This document shows positions 1 to 7,444 of a stretch of DNA of 64,000 nucleotides, one piece after another. The position numbers were made by a program, and so were the translations under genes. The DNA lies in assembly GCA_947246015.1 (NCBI GenBank), contig CAMXQE010000016.1:1-64000 (forward strand), written 5' to 3'. The first letter of the stretch is position 1. The number at the start of each line of letters is the position of its first letter. The notes beneath the pieces are model-generated. The model was given only the letters and a program-made list of their open reading frames with translations, did not search any database and was not told the origin of the DNA. Source of the DNA: an uncultured Lachnospiraceae bacterium (lineage in GTDB: Bacteria > Bacillota > Clostridia > Lachnospirales > Lachnospiraceae).

Positions 1-1
1 A

Positions 2-346
2 ATTGCGGAGGCAGCAAGGGTGGTGAAATCCGTACAGCCTCTGCTGACAGCAACGCAGCAGAAACTGGCTAAGGGCATTAAGCTGTCGCCGGACCAGATA
101 CAGTATATGAAATCCCTGATTGCGCTCAGTCAGTTGAAAAAGAAAGAGGTAGAGAGCAAGACGGCAGAGATGGAAGCTATGCAGGATTCACTTGGTAATC
201 TGACGAATGCATCGGTGAATGTGTCGGGAGTGGTATTTCCGGGAACTAAAATCTGCATCGGGGATTCTTCCATGATAGTTCAGGGGCAGATGCAGTATTG
301 TAAGTTCATAAGAACCGGCGGCGAGGTTAAGATGACAGCTTTGTAG
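2..346 (+). CDS. FapA-family (DUF342) protein, C-terminal part
   Basis: This is an open frame running in from the left edge and ending in TAG, so only the last 114 residues are visible. The stretch begins with a coiled-coil (residues rich in K, E, Q and L around 'SQLKKKEVESKTAEMEAMQ'), followed by a short beta-rich tail with 'VVFPGTKICIGDSSM'. That order is typical of the end of FapA/DUF342 proteins, which are polymerising cytoplasmic proteins found with flagellar genes in clostridia. The family assignment is by recollection of the tail motif and is fairly good. The window's next genes (small, coiled-coil, membrane-anchored) are on the same strand at short spacing and may be cotranscribed. 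Confidence 0.7.
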   Translation: MAEAARVVKSVQPLLTATQQKLAKGIKLSPDQIQYMKSLIALSQLKKKEVESKTAEMEAMQDSLGNLTNASVNVSGVVFPGTKICIGDSSMIVQGQMQYCKFIRTGGEVKMTAL

Positions 347-372
347 GTCATTGTAAGTAAGGAGGGGTACTT

Positions 373-693
373 ATGTCGATTAATCGTATCGAATTGCAGG
401 GAACTATAACGAGAGCGCAGGATTTTACGACCATTAAGCAGAATGAAGATAATAAAGGGATGGTAGACCAGACAAACTTTCAGACGCAGTTCCATAAGAC
501 GGTAGATAATAAACTGACACAGGTGCATCAGGGAGATAACGCTGAGGGAAAAGGAAAGGGTCCTGATGCCAGGGAGAAAGGAAACAATGAGTATTCCGGA
601 GACGGCGGCAGGCACCGCAGGAAAAAATCCGGAGAGGAAGAGGATGGAAAAGTCGTGCTTAAGGGCATGAGTCGGTTCGATATGAAAATTTAG
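373..693 (+). CDS. Small hydrophilic protein of unknown function
   Basis: This 106-residue protein has a good ribosome binding site (AAGGAGG, nine bases before ATG). It has no signal peptide or membrane segment. The N-terminal half is polar and the C-terminal half is very rich in G, K, E and R, probably disordered, ending in 'GMSRFDMKI'. It lies 26 bases after the FapA-like gene and 17 bases before the next gene, so the three are likely one transcript. I do not recognise a domain. The placement suggests a role tied to the FapA-like protein, which is inference only. Confidence 0.7.
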   Translation: MSINRIELQGTITRAQDFTTIKQNEDNKGMVDQTNFQTQFHKTVDNKLTQVHQGDNAEGKGKGPDAREKGNNEYSGDGGRHRRKKSGEEEDGKVVLKGMSRFDMKI

Positions 694-710
694 GGCATGG
701 ATTTTCAGGC

Positions 711-1586
711 ATGTCCCGGAGAAAGCAGGGCATTATGGGATTGATAGAGATTATACTTATCATAGTGGGCGCTGTTGTTTTGATTATAAGCTATGTGGTT
801 CCGGCAGGAAGGACGGACGGGAATGCAGCACAGGCGCCGAAGATAGATGAAAAAATGATAAGGGACATGGTGGAGAAAGAAATCGGAGGTGCAAAAAGCC
901 ATATTAACGATATGGTAGATGAAACGCTCAGTTATTCCATGGAAAAAACAGAACGTGCAATGGAGAGGCTGACCAATGAGAAAATTATGGCAATCAATGA
1001 GTATTCCGATCAGGTGCTGAACGCTATTAATAAAAACCATCAGGAAGTTATGTTTTTATACGATATGCTGAATGATAAGCATACGAATCTGGTGAATACG
1101 GTAAGCGAGGCGTCGAAAAGGGCGAAGGAAATTAAGCAGACAGTTCAGGATGCGGAGATTACGGTGAAAGAAGCTGTGGGAATAATCGCCGAGGACGCGG
1201 AGGCCATAGCGGAAAGCGTAGAGATTACAGACGGAAAACAGACAGTTTTGGGAGATATGCAGAAAAGAAACGGGAATGCGGAGACAGGAGAAGCGTCCGG
1301 ACTGACGGCGGGACAGGATGAAAATGGAGAAGACGCGGAATTTGTTCCGATTGCTCCGAAGCGGGTGGAGCTGGTGCAGGGAGTCATAAAGGAAGAAGAG
1401 GCAGCCGGCGCGGACGGCAGTAAGGAGTTCCCTCACGAACCGGTTATGGAGGATGAAAAGAATTATAACAACAATGACCAAATATTACGGCTGCATAAAT
1501 TAGGAAAGTCAAAAACCGCGATAGCCAAGGAGCTGGGTTTAGGCGTAGGGGAAGTAAAACTGGTAATCGACCTGTTTGAACAGTAG
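711..1586 (+). CDS. Membrane-anchored coiled-coil protein with C-terminal HTH (DUF6115-like)
   Basis: The product has 291 residues. Residues 9-30 form one hydrophobic helix preceded by basic residues (RRKQ), so the rest would lie in the cytoplasm or be anchored there. Residues 40-170 are heptad-like and rich in A, E and K, consistent with a coiled coil. The last 35 residues contain 'ILRLHKLGKSKTAIAKELGL', a Sigma-70-region-4/RNase-adaptor-like helix-turn-helix seen at the C-terminus of DUF6115 proteins next to flagellar genes. The start is uncertain: ATG at 735 is an alternative, and neither has a strong ribosome binding site. Its job is not known. Confidence 0.7.
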   Translation: MSRRKQGIMGLIEIILIIVGAVVLIISYVVPAGRTDGNAAQAPKIDEKMIRDMVEKEIGGAKSHINDMVDETLSYSMEKTERAMERLTNEKIMAINEYSDQVLNAINKNHQEVMFLYDMLNDKHTNLVNTVSEASKRAKEIKQTVQDAEITVKEAVGIIAEDAEAIAESVEITDGKQTVLGDMQKRNGNAETGEASGLTAGQDENGEDAEFVPIAPKRVELVQGVIKEEEAAGADGSKEFPHEPVMEDEKNYNNNDQILRLHKLGKSKTAIAKELGLGVGEVKLVIDLFEQ

Positions 1587-1614
1587 ATACCGGAAAAGAT
1601 GGACAGGAGCAGTT

Positions 1615-2220
1615 ATGAATTTGAAATATTATCTGAGAGGGCTGGGGCTGGGAATCGTCATGACAGCGATTTTGCTTGGAATTACGTCCGGAGGCAGAAA
1701 AGAAGCATTGACAGACGATGAAATTATTACAAAGGCAAAAACATTGGGAATGATAGAAGATTCGGAACTGGCCGGCTATGTGGACAAAGCCAGGGCGGAT
1801 GCGGAAGCAGGGATGCGGACGGAAATAGAAAAAGAACTGAGGAATAGTCTGCAGGCGGAAATCAGAGCGGAGGTTGAGTCAGAAGTAAAGGCAGAAATGC
1901 AGGCGGAGCAGATATTGCAGCAGCCGGAGGAAGAAGCGGCAGATACGGAAGGGAAAGAAGGAGAAACAGCGGAGGCATCGAAGGAGCCGGAACCGGAGCC
2001 TGTGGAGTTTACCGTATATAGCGGAGAACTGCCGCAGGAAATCAGCAGCAGGCTGGAGCAGGCAGGGCTGGTAGAATCTGCGTCGGAATTTGAAAAGTTC
2101 CTTCTCGGGAACGGTTATGACCGTTCTATTGTAGCTTATAAATATCGTATACCGGCAGATGCGGATGAAGAGCAGATTGCAAAAATTATAACCGGACATA
2201 AAGGAACTGCGGCGGAATAA
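1615..2220 (+). CDS. MltG-N-terminus-like membrane protein without catalytic domain
   Basis: The ATG at 1615 is chosen over the upstream TTG at 1576 because it follows GGACAGGAG at a normal distance. The 201-residue product has an N-terminal hydrophobic helix (residues 5-25), a long A/E/R/K segment likely to be helical, and a C-terminal domain of about 65 residues beginning 'FTVYSGELPQEISSRLEQAG'. That tail resembles the small LysM-like lobe of the endolytic murein transglycosylase MltG/YceG, with its pattern of a delayed start, an L..AG turn and a FxxFL helix. The catalytic lobe is absent, so it may bind cell wall or a partner rather than cleave. It overlaps nothing and follows the DUF6115-like gene by 28 bases. 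Confidence 0.65.
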   Translation: MNLKYYLRGLGLGIVMTAILLGITSGGRKEALTDDEIITKAKTLGMIEDSELAGYVDKARADAEAGMRTEIEKELRNSLQAEIRAEVESEVKAEMQAEQILQQPEEEAADTEGKEGETAEASKEPEPEPVEFTVYSGELPQEISSRLEQAGLVESASEFEKFLLGNGYDRSIVAYKYRIPADADEEQIAKIITGHKGTAAE

Positions 2221-2231
2221 TAAAATGTGTG

Positions 2232-2257
2232 AAACCCCTTGTCAAAAGGGGTTTTGT
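2232..2257 (+). terminator. Rho-independent terminator after the MltG-like gene
   Basis: A perfect 9-bp stem (AAACCCCTT/AAGGGGTTT, 2232-2240 with 2246-2254) with loop GTCAA is followed by T, G and TT. It stands 12 bases after the stop codon and ends the FapA-like gene cluster before rpsB. Confidence 0.8.
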
Positions 2258-2268
2258 TATGTTATAAT
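2239..2268 (+). promoter_or_regulatory. Candidate sigma-A promoter of rpsB-tsf, overlapping the terminator
   Basis: TTGTCA (2239-2244) and TATAAT (2263-2268) are separated by 18 bases. The -35 box lies in the loop and descending stem of the preceding terminator hairpin. A start near 2275 would give a leader of about 125 bases before rpsB, long enough for autoregulation, although no known ribosomal leader motif was recognised. Confidence 0.6.
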
Positions 2269-2398
2269 TTAGCAGTTGTGACTATAAAACACGTATACCT
2301 ATTCGGTGTCGGTGCTTACAGGCGTCGCAGGCGGCAGGGTAAGTAGGCATGGAAGTATAAAGGATACGGAAGCAGTTAACCAAATGGAGGTAAGAAAC

Positions 2399-3172
2399 AT
2401 GAGCGTTATTTCAATGAAACAGTTACTGGAAGCGGGTGTTCATTTCGGACATCAGACAAGAAGATGGAATCCCAAGATGGCTCCTTATATTTTTACGGAG
2501 AGAAATGGTATCCATATCATTGACTTACAGAAGTCTGTAGGTAAGGTAGATGAAGCGTATAAGGCAGTATTTGATATTGCATCACAGGGCGGAACGATTC
2601 TTTTTGTCGGAACAAAGAAGCAGGCGCAGGATGCGGTTAAGGTAGAAGCAGAACGCTGCGGTATGTACTATGTAAATGAGAGATGGCTGGGCGGTATGCT
2701 GACTAACTTTAAGACAATCCGCAGCAGAATTGATAGATTGAAACAGATTGAAACGATGTCCGAGGACGGTACTTTTGACGTGCTTCCCAAGAAGGAGGTT
2801 ATTGCCCTTAAGAAAGAATGGGAGAAGCTGGAGAAAAACCTCGGCGGTATCAAAGAAATGACAAGAATCCCGGATGCTATTTTTGTAGTAGATCCCAAGA
2901 AAGAAAGAATCTGTGTACAGGAAGCACATGCATTGGGAATTACACTGATTGGTATCGGCGATACAAACAGTGATCCGGAAGAACTGGACTATATCATTCC
3001 GGGTAATGATGATGCAATCAGGGCAGTAAAGTTAATCGTTTCCAAGATGGCAGATGCTGTGGTTGAAGCAAATCAGGGCGAGGAAGCGGTTGAGGAGCAG
3101 ATGGCGGAAGAATTCGCAGCGGATGCAGCAGAGCCGACTGATATTGAAGAAGTAGTTGACGCAGCAGAATAA
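2399..3172 (+). CDS. rpsB: 30S ribosomal protein S2
   Basis: The true start is the ATG at 2399, preceded by ATGGAGG at a normal distance; the longer frame from 2306 has no such signal. The 257-residue product opens with '[20 protein letters not shown]' and has '[11 protein letters not shown]' and '[10 protein letters not shown]', which are diagnostic for ribosomal protein S2. S2 sits on the back of the small subunit and is needed for translation initiation. The C-terminus carries an acidic, A/E-rich extension, common in Firmicutes. tsf follows 26 bases later, the universal gene pair. Confidence 0.97.
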   Translation: MSVISMKQLLEAGVHFGHQTRRWNPKMAPYIFTERNGIHIIDLQKSVGKVDEAYKAVFDIASQGGTILFVGTKKQAQDAVKVEAERCGMYYVNERWLGGMLTNFKTIRSRIDRLKQIETMSEDGTFDVLPKKEVIALKKEWEKLEKNLGGIKEMTRIPDAIFVVDPKKERICVQEAHALGITLIGIGDTNSDPEELDYIIPGNDDAIRAVKLIVSKMADAVVEANQGEEAVEEQMAEEFAADAAEPTDIEEVVDAAE

Positions 3173-3198
3173 GCAGCAGGCAAATGGAGGAAATAGAA

Positions 3199-4134
3199 AT
3201 GGCTATTACAGCGGGAATGGTAAAAGAATTAAGAGAAATGACCGGTGCAGGTATGATGGACTGTAAGAAGGCCCTTACCGAGACCAATGGCGATATGGAT
3301 GCAGCAGTAGAGTTCTTAAGGAAGAACGGTCAGGCAAAAGCAGAGAAGAAGGCCGGCAGAATCGCAGCAGAAGGACTTTGCCGTGTAGCAATGGACGGGG
3401 ATAAGGCAGCGGCAGTTGTGGAAGTGAATTCTGAGACGGATTTCGTTGCAAAGAATGAAGACTTCCAGAAATTCGTAGAAGATGTGGCAGTACAGGCAGT
3501 AAAATCCAGTGCGGCAGATTTGGATGCTTTTCTGGCGGAAGCGTGGGGACCCGATGCTTCTAAGACCGTGAAGGATGCTTTGGTGGATAAAGTTGCCGTA
3601 ATCGGCGAAAATCTGAATATCAGAAGATTTGAGAAAGTAGTAGCAGAAAACGGCTGTGTCGTATCTTATGTGCATGGCGGCGGAAGAATCGGCGTTATCG
3701 TGGAAGCGGATACGGATGTTGTAAATGACGGAGTGAAGGAAGCATTGACCAATATTGCAATGCAGGTAGCGGCTCTTTCTCCTAAGTATGTATCCACTGC
3801 AGATGTTTCCGAAGAATACAAGGCACATGAGAAAGAAATCCTGATGGCACAGATTGCACAGGATCCGAAGATGGAAGGAAAGCCGGAGAAAGTAATCGAA
3901 GGCGCTGTAACAGGACGTCTGAATAAGGAACTGAAGGAAGTATGTCTGTTGGAGCAGACTTATGTGAAAGCGGAAGACGGAAAACAGACTGTTTCACAGT
4001 ATATTGCACAGGTGGCAAAAGAGAACAGCGCAAATCTTTCCGTGAAGAAATTCGTCCGTTTTGAAACAGGTGAAGGTCTGGAGAAGAAAGAAGAGAACTT
4101 TGCCGAGGAAGTTGCAAAGCAGATGGGAATGTAA
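3199..4134 (+). CDS. tsf: Translation elongation factor Ts
   Basis: ATG at 3199 is chosen (ribosome binding site ATGGAGG), dropping four extra residues of the longer frame. The product of 311 residues begins 'MAITAGMVKELREMTGAGMM', followed by 'DCKKALTETNGDMDAAVEFLR', the UBA-like N-terminal domain and the TDFVAKN nucleotide-exchange motif of EF-Ts. It regenerates EF-Tu-GTP from EF-Tu-GDP. The length matches the family. In many clostridia pyrH and frr follow tsf; here an A+T-rich island follows and no pyrH appears in the window. The last codons are copied and inverted just downstream (4104-4183). Confidence 0.97.
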   Translation: MAITAGMVKELREMTGAGMMDCKKALTETNGDMDAAVEFLRKNGQAKAEKKAGRIAAEGLCRVAMDGDKAAAVVEVNSETDFVAKNEDFQKFVEDVAVQAVKSSAADLDAFLAEAWGPDASKTVKDALVDKVAVIGENLNIRRFEKVVAENGCVVSYVHGGGRIGVIVEADTDVVNDGVKEALTNIAMQVAALSPKYVSTADVSEEYKAHEKEILMAQIAQDPKMEGKPEKVIEGAVTGRLNKELKEVCLLEQTYVKAEDGKQTVSQYIAQVAKENSANLSVKKFVRFETGEGLEKKEENFAEEVAKQMGM

Positions 4135-4183
4135 AGAAAATCTGAATTGCAACTTCCTCGTGGGAAGCTTGCAAAGCAGATGG
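4104..4183. repeat. Inverted and direct copies of the tsf 3' end
   Basis: Fourteen bases inside tsf (4104-4117) recur as a perfect inverted copy after the stop (4147-4160). Fifteen bases (4112-4126) recur directly at 4169-4183. The tsf stop codon (4132-4134) lies in the 29-base loop of the resulting hairpin. No T-run follows, so a standard terminator is unlikely. The arrangement looks like a rearrangement or integration scar. Confidence 0.7.
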
Positions 4184-4426
4184 CAGGAAACTAATAAGAA
4201 AAGTTTCAGCCTGAAATTCCTTGAAAACATAGGAAAATCAAGCATTACAGTATGTTTTGTGGATTTGAAAAGGATATTATAAACTATCGTAGATTATCGC
4301 AAAGTATCATGGCAATTTTGGTAAAGATTTGGTATGGATTTTACCAAAGTCATTCACGAAAAGTTTGCTTGCTTATTCACTTGTTTTGGAAGTAATGAAG
4401 TACCAGTTCAATAATTAAGTATTAAC
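4184..4426. other. Non-coding A+T-rich stretch with a 9-bp inverted repeat
   Basis: No gene with a start, ribosome binding site and sensible composition is visible. A 9-bp inverted repeat, TTTGGTAAA at 4317-4325 with TTTACCAAA at 4340-4348, encloses 14 bases, and an imperfect third TTTGGTA lies between. Such a layout can be a recombinase core or operator; nothing further supports either. Confidence 0.35.
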
Positions 4427-4480
4427 ATAAGGACATTATTTGTTGAGGAATCAATGAATAGTGTCCTTATTTTAATGTTT
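4427..4480 (+). terminator. Hairpin terminator
   Basis: ATAAGGACATTATT (4427-4440) pairs with AATAGTGTCCTTAT (4457-4470) over 14 bp with one G-U pair. It is followed by TTTAATGTTT. It is the first plausible terminator after tsf. Confidence 0.6.
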
Positions 4481-4514
4481 AAATAAAGAATTAAGATAGA
4501 AAGGAACAAGAATC

Positions 4515-4840
4515 ATGAAAACAGTAAGCATACATCTAATACCGCATTGGAATTAGAACGGCTGAAAGCTGAAGAAGATGATAGAGTGAGAAGGTTGAAA
4601 GAAGCGGAGTTACAGGAAAATAATCCTTCTGATGGAGATATAGAAGCGAAAGAAAAGGTTGACGGTGAAACCCCATCGGTGTAAGATTGAATCATAAAAA
4701 ACAGGGATGCCGAAACATCCCCATTTCCTAAACTGCCACTTGAAAATGAAAAGTGGATAGTTTATAATCATCTTAGGAACAATCATAGGATATTTGCCGT
4801 GTCCGATGGTTTGCACCGGGAACTAAATAAAATTATCTAG
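4515..4840 (+). pseudogene. Decayed gene, frameshift plus two in-frame stops
   Basis: An ATG at 4515 with ribosome binding site AAAGGAAC opens only 13 codons. If one A is restored to the AAAA run after that ATG, the frame continues as a charged helix-like sequence (visible: 'ALELERLKAEEDDRVRRLKE') to a TAA at 4682 and, two codons later, a TGA. The same frame then resumes with 'NEKWIVYNHLRNNHRIFAV' and ends 'DGLHRELNKII' at TAG 4838-4840. Both parts share one reading frame across the stops, which argues for one ancient gene. No family is recognised. Programmed frameshifting cannot be ruled out for the first break, but the two stops make decay more likely. Confidence 0.45.
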
Positions 4841-4849
4841 TGTAACACA

Positions 4850-4892
4850 AGCTATCCCCTATTTGCCGTAGAGGATAGCTGTTTTATTTTTT
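4850..4892. terminator. Two-way terminator at the toxin gene end
   Basis: AGCTATCC and GGATAGCT (4850-4857 and 4873-4880) form an 8-bp stem, extended by CTA/TAG after one mismatch. On the plus strand it is followed by GTTTTATTTTTT. It can end plus-strand transcripts and, less well, the minus-strand toxin message whose stop codon lies at 4884-4886. Confidence 0.65.
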
Positions 4893-4970
4893 GCGGTTGT
4901 TTCTATTGTCTAAATATGTTAGGGCGGTAAACACCACTAACAGTAATGTAAGTACATTATTTAAACTCAT
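4884..4970 (-). CDS. Holin-like type I toxin peptide (TxpA/BsrG-like), 28 residues
   Basis: A short minus-strand frame encodes MSLNNVLTLLLVVFTALT followed by YLDNRNNRKK. The layout of a few polar residues, one hydrophobic helix (residues 5-20) and a basic tail with 'Y-x-D-N-R-N-N-R-K-K' is characteristic of the Firmicute 'putative holin-like toxin' family, membrane-acting toxins of type I systems whose synthesis is blocked by an antisense RNA. The ribosome binding site is very strong (AAAGGGGGG, six bases from ATG). A TATAAT box lies at 5052-5047. Toxins of this group are usually checked by an RNA transcribed from the opposite strand across the 3' end; the plus-strand terminator at 4850-4892 would lie beneath such an RNA. 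Activity is inferred. Confidence 0.7.
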   Translation of the reverse strand: MSLNNVLTLLLVVFTALTYLDNRNNRKK

Positions 4971-5436
4971 AGCGTTCCCCCCTTTCCGTTCCCGGAAAGA
5001 GCAACCACCAGACTATCTCCACGTTGTTCTAATCTGACTAAAGAGAATTATATCACATTATGTCGTATATTGCTATATAATTATCCCTATTTCCGTATAT
5101 CAAAAATAGAAAGAATTATGGATTTGGAAATGTTGTGTTTGTGTGTTTGGGATGATTATTTGTGATGTGTGGATGTGATGGACTTTTACGAGTATGACAC
5201 GTTATAAGGCGATTCTAGGGCATTTTGGGCGTTAGGTGTGAATTAGCCATTGATGGGGGAATGCGCTTAAAATGGCTTGTGGCGTGTAATGTACTTGAGA
5301 TTAGTCCCCCTGTTGGAAGATTTGGCTGCTTTTTGTACCTGTTTTTTCCACCGAAAAATTTTGGTATATAATTCACATTTTTGACAGAATATGCTAAAAT
5401 ATGTAAAAATGTTATTTTCTATATACGGAGGAAAAT
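4971..5436. other. Toxin leader region and A+T-rich spacer without a gene
   Basis: From 4971 to about 5040 is the likely leader of the minus-strand toxin, with the C-rich complement of its ribosome binding site and a GGAA...TTCC inverted repeat near 4984-4997. A minus-strand TATAAT lies at 5052-5047 with a weak TAGCAA -35 box at 5075-5070, spacer 17. The remainder up to 5380 is G/T-rich on the plus strand (5120-5330). It could hide an antitoxin RNA, but no promoter-terminator pair was identified. Confidence 0.35.
5381..5409 (+). promoter_or_regulatory. Possible promoter of the membrane protein gene at 5437
   Basis: TTGACA at 5381-5386 is a perfect -35 box. The best -10 at 17 bases is TAAAAA (5404-5409), which is weak. 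The ribosome binding site ACGGAGG follows at 5424-5430. Confidence 0.4.
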
Positions 5437-6408
5437 ATGAATAGGAATGTAGAGGGGAATATGTCGAACAAAGACTTTCTAAATATATTAACAGCTATGG
5501 TAGCAGTTGTACTAACGACTGGAATGCCAAATGCGAAATGGCAAATTATATTTATAATTTTTTATTTAATTTGGATTTACTTGTTCTCGAATTATCGTGG
5601 ACAGACAAATTTATTAAAAAAAATTGGTTGTTGGATAACAGGTATTTTCTGTGTTGCAATTATTGGATTTTCTATATATGGTTTGGGGTCAATTGAAAAT
5701 TATTTAAAAAAAGTGGTCAATACTTTTTTTGATGTAAAACAAAATACTAATAGTCAATTGTCTGAACAGTATGTAGAATATTTTGAAGATATTGAGGAAC
5801 AACTAATAAAAGCTGAGGATATCAATGAACAACTAAAAAAAGTGAATGAAAATATAAATATATTGGATGAAGATATAGGAAATTTATCAAATGATATTAA
5901 AGTATTTTCTTTTGTGAGTAATAAAAGGGATCAAAGTCAAATTGATGAGATATTAGGAATACTAAATGAGGAGTATTACCCTGAAGAGTTTAACGATTTA
6001 AGAAATAATACATATCAGATTGAGTTATATTACAAAGTACGATTATCAGAAAGAAAATATTATTATTATAATGTAATTCAAGCGTTTGAGAAATTTGGTA
6101 TAAATTGTAAAAAGTTTAATATAGATGAGAACGATTTATTAGTTTGGGATTTACATCGTTTATATATATTATATCAAATGAAAGATAGTATTAAAGAACA
6201 ATTGGATTCGGAAAAAGAATTTGGGAAAAGGCTAAATAACGAAGATTTTAAAATAAAAAAAGAGGAATATGGTGATTCGATTTATTATAAAAGATGGGGA
6301 AGATCTTATGAAGAATATACACCGAAAGAGATTGATAAATTTTTAAATGATGAAATTATGGATTATTATGACAAATTTATGGAAAATATTTTGATTAATG
6401 AAAATTAA
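5437..6408 (+). CDS. Predicted membrane protein with cytoplasmic coiled coil, unknown function
   Basis: This 323-residue product has two to three N-terminal hydrophobic helices (about residues 13-30, 36-52 and 62-85). A long hydrophilic part follows, rich in E, N, K and Y; residues 105-160 look like a coiled coil ('IEEQLIKAEDINEQLKKVNE'). The gene is far richer in A+T than the flanking core genes, with heavy use of AAA, ATA and TTA codons, which suggests recent acquisition. ATG at 5437 has ribosome binding site GGAGG; ATG at 5461 is an alternative. I recognise no domain. Its setting among toxin and decayed genes hints at a mobile-element or defence cargo gene, which is inference. Confidence 0.65.
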   Translation: MNRNVEGNMSNKDFLNILTAMVAVVLTTGMPNAKWQIIFIIFYLIWIYLFSNYRGQTNLLKKIGCWITGIFCVAIIGFSIYGLGSIENYLKKVVNTFFDVKQNTNSQLSEQYVEYFEDIEEQLIKAEDINEQLKKVNENINILDEDIGNLSNDIKVFSFVSNKRDQSQIDEILGILNEEYYPEEFNDLRNNTYQIELYYKVRLSERKYYYYNVIQAFEKFGINCKKFNIDENDLLVWDLHRLYILYQMKDSIKEQLDSEKEFGKRLNNEDFKIKKEEYGDSIYYKRWGRSYEEYTPKEIDKFLNDEIMDYYDKFMENILINEN

Positions 6409-6439
6409 AATTCGACATATAATAACTGTTTTTTATAAA

Positions 6440-6470
6440 GGTCTACGGAAAAACACCGTAGCCTTTTTTT
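6440..6470 (+). terminator. Rho-independent terminator
   Basis: GGTCTACGG and CCGTAGCC pair with one bulged T, around a short A-rich loop, followed by seven T. It stands 31 bases after the stop of the membrane protein gene. Confidence 0.8.
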
Positions 6471-6515
6471 ATTACTCAAAAACAAATATAAAGTAAGTAG
6501 ATTCTAATAAATGTA

Positions 6516-6535
6516 TATAATGTACCCTATAGGGT
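6516..6535 (+). promoter_or_regulatory. TATAAT box abutting a 12-bp perfect palindrome
   Basis: TATAAT (6516-6521) is followed two bases later by ACCCTATAGGGT (6524-6535), a perfect palindrome over the expected transcription start. This is a classic repressor operator position. No good -35 box is seen. The gene at 6607 lies 71 bases downstream. Confidence 0.45.
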
Positions 6536-6606
6536 GGACAAATTTAAAGGTTCATTCCCTGAAATTAGACATTTTAGTAATCAGCTACACAACCGAAGGA
6601 GTATAA

Positions 6607-7068
6607 ATGGCAAAAATCAACAACACCATAAGACTGCTTGACTACAAAGACACAAGTGACCTCTATTTGCAAATTGACGATGATTTAGAAACTTACAGAG
6701 CAAGTTATCATATCTACAAATTGCATACTGTACAGAATATCAGTTCAAATAAAGCACTGATAATCATGGAAGAAGATACAGACCGTGTACCAATATACTT
6801 TTTCTATAAATATATTAAAGATGAAGAATTGAAGTATGAAGAATTAGTATTTTATGATATGCCGTCTGGCAACATGATTATGTCTGTACAAGAATTACAG
6901 ATGTTAAATTCATTAGGAAAACTGTCTTTAGATGGAGAAGATTACATTATAGACAAAATCGAATACTGCATAGAAGCTACTGTATGCAGGATGCGTTGGG
7001 GGCGTAATAATGATGCGGTATTGCGGAAAAGAGAAGAAAAAGTAGGGTTTGACCATAAGATGTTGTGA
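6607..7068 (+). CDS. Small acidic protein of unknown function
   Basis: The 153-residue product begins 'MAKINNTIRLLDYKDTSDLY' after ribosome binding site GAAGGAG. It has no signal peptide or membrane helix. The sequence alternates short strands with charged turns ('NKALIIMEEDTDRVPIYFFYKY') and ends in a basic stretch. I do not recognise a family; similar-sized proteins sit in integrative elements of gut clostridia. It has its own promoter-operator candidate and terminator, so it appears to be a one-gene unit. Start and frame are convincing from the ribosome binding site and terminator. Confidence 0.65.
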   Translation: MAKINNTIRLLDYKDTSDLYLQIDDDLETYRASYHIYKLHTVQNISSNKALIIMEEDTDRVPIYFFYKYIKDEELKYEELVFYDMPSGNMIMSVQELQMLNSLGKLSLDGEDYIIDKIEYCIEATVCRMRWGRNNDAVLRKREEKVGFDHKML

Positions 7069-7073
7069 TTTGA

Positions 7074-7130
7074 GGGCAAAAATCGGGCTGAAAAATGGTT
7101 TGTTTTTGCCCGATTTTTTGCCCATTTTTA
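7074..7130 (+). terminator. Long hairpin terminator
   Basis: GGGCAAAAATCGGGC (7074-7088) pairs with GCCCGATTTTTTGCCC (7108-7123) around a 19-base loop, then ATTTTTA. It starts six bases after the stop of the gene at 6607. Confidence 0.75.
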
Positions 7131-7203
7131 AAGATACGCAGGGTTGAAAAAGTGGTTTTAGGAGTGATTTGGAGAAAAATGCAGTAAGCAAAGCTAAAAA
7201 TGA

Positions 7204-7362
7204 ATATGGGTACAAATCAAAATCGGGGATACGGAGTATCTGTATCTGCCAACGGATATCTGCTCCATGAACAAGGTAAAGGAAAGGTTGCAGGTGCAGT
7301 CTTATCCGCTGGTTCCTTTTCTGCTAATTGGTATAGTCATCAGTGTTTTTAGTTATTTCTAA
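7204..7362 (+). pseudogene. 3' fragment of an unidentified gene
   Basis: After a TGA at 7201, a frame without a start runs for 52 codons to TAA 7360-7362. It reads like coding sequence, with 'IGDTEYLYLPTDICSMNKVK' and a final hydrophobic helix ('LVPFLLIGIVISVFSYF'). Codon use is less A+T-rich than the nearby orphan genes. No ribosome binding site or start is present, so it is taken as the tail of a lost membrane protein gene. The parent family is not known. Confidence 0.35.
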
Positions 7363-7394
7363 AATATCAGAACGCATAAAATTTCTTCTTTCTA

Positions 7395-7423
7395 TTGATA
7401 ATATTTCGGTATGCCGATATAAT
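7395..7423 (+). promoter_or_regulatory. Promoter of the XRE regulator with operator-like spacer
   Basis: TTGATA (7395-7400) and TATAAT (7418-7423) are spaced by 17 bases. The spacer contains TTTCGG-TATG-CCGA, an inverted repeat around four bases. This is a fitting site for self-repression by the XRE protein encoded 22 bases downstream. Confidence 0.7.
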
Positions 7424-7444
7424 ATAAAGAGAGGAGGAGAGGCG

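Noticed and set aside
4610..4816. Minus-strand frame of 68 codons
   Set aside because: It is opposite the decayed gene at 4515-4840, whose plus-strand frame reads as more protein-like. A GGGATG/CATCCC hairpin at 4704-4721 with a minus-strand T-run was noted, but no gene feeds it.
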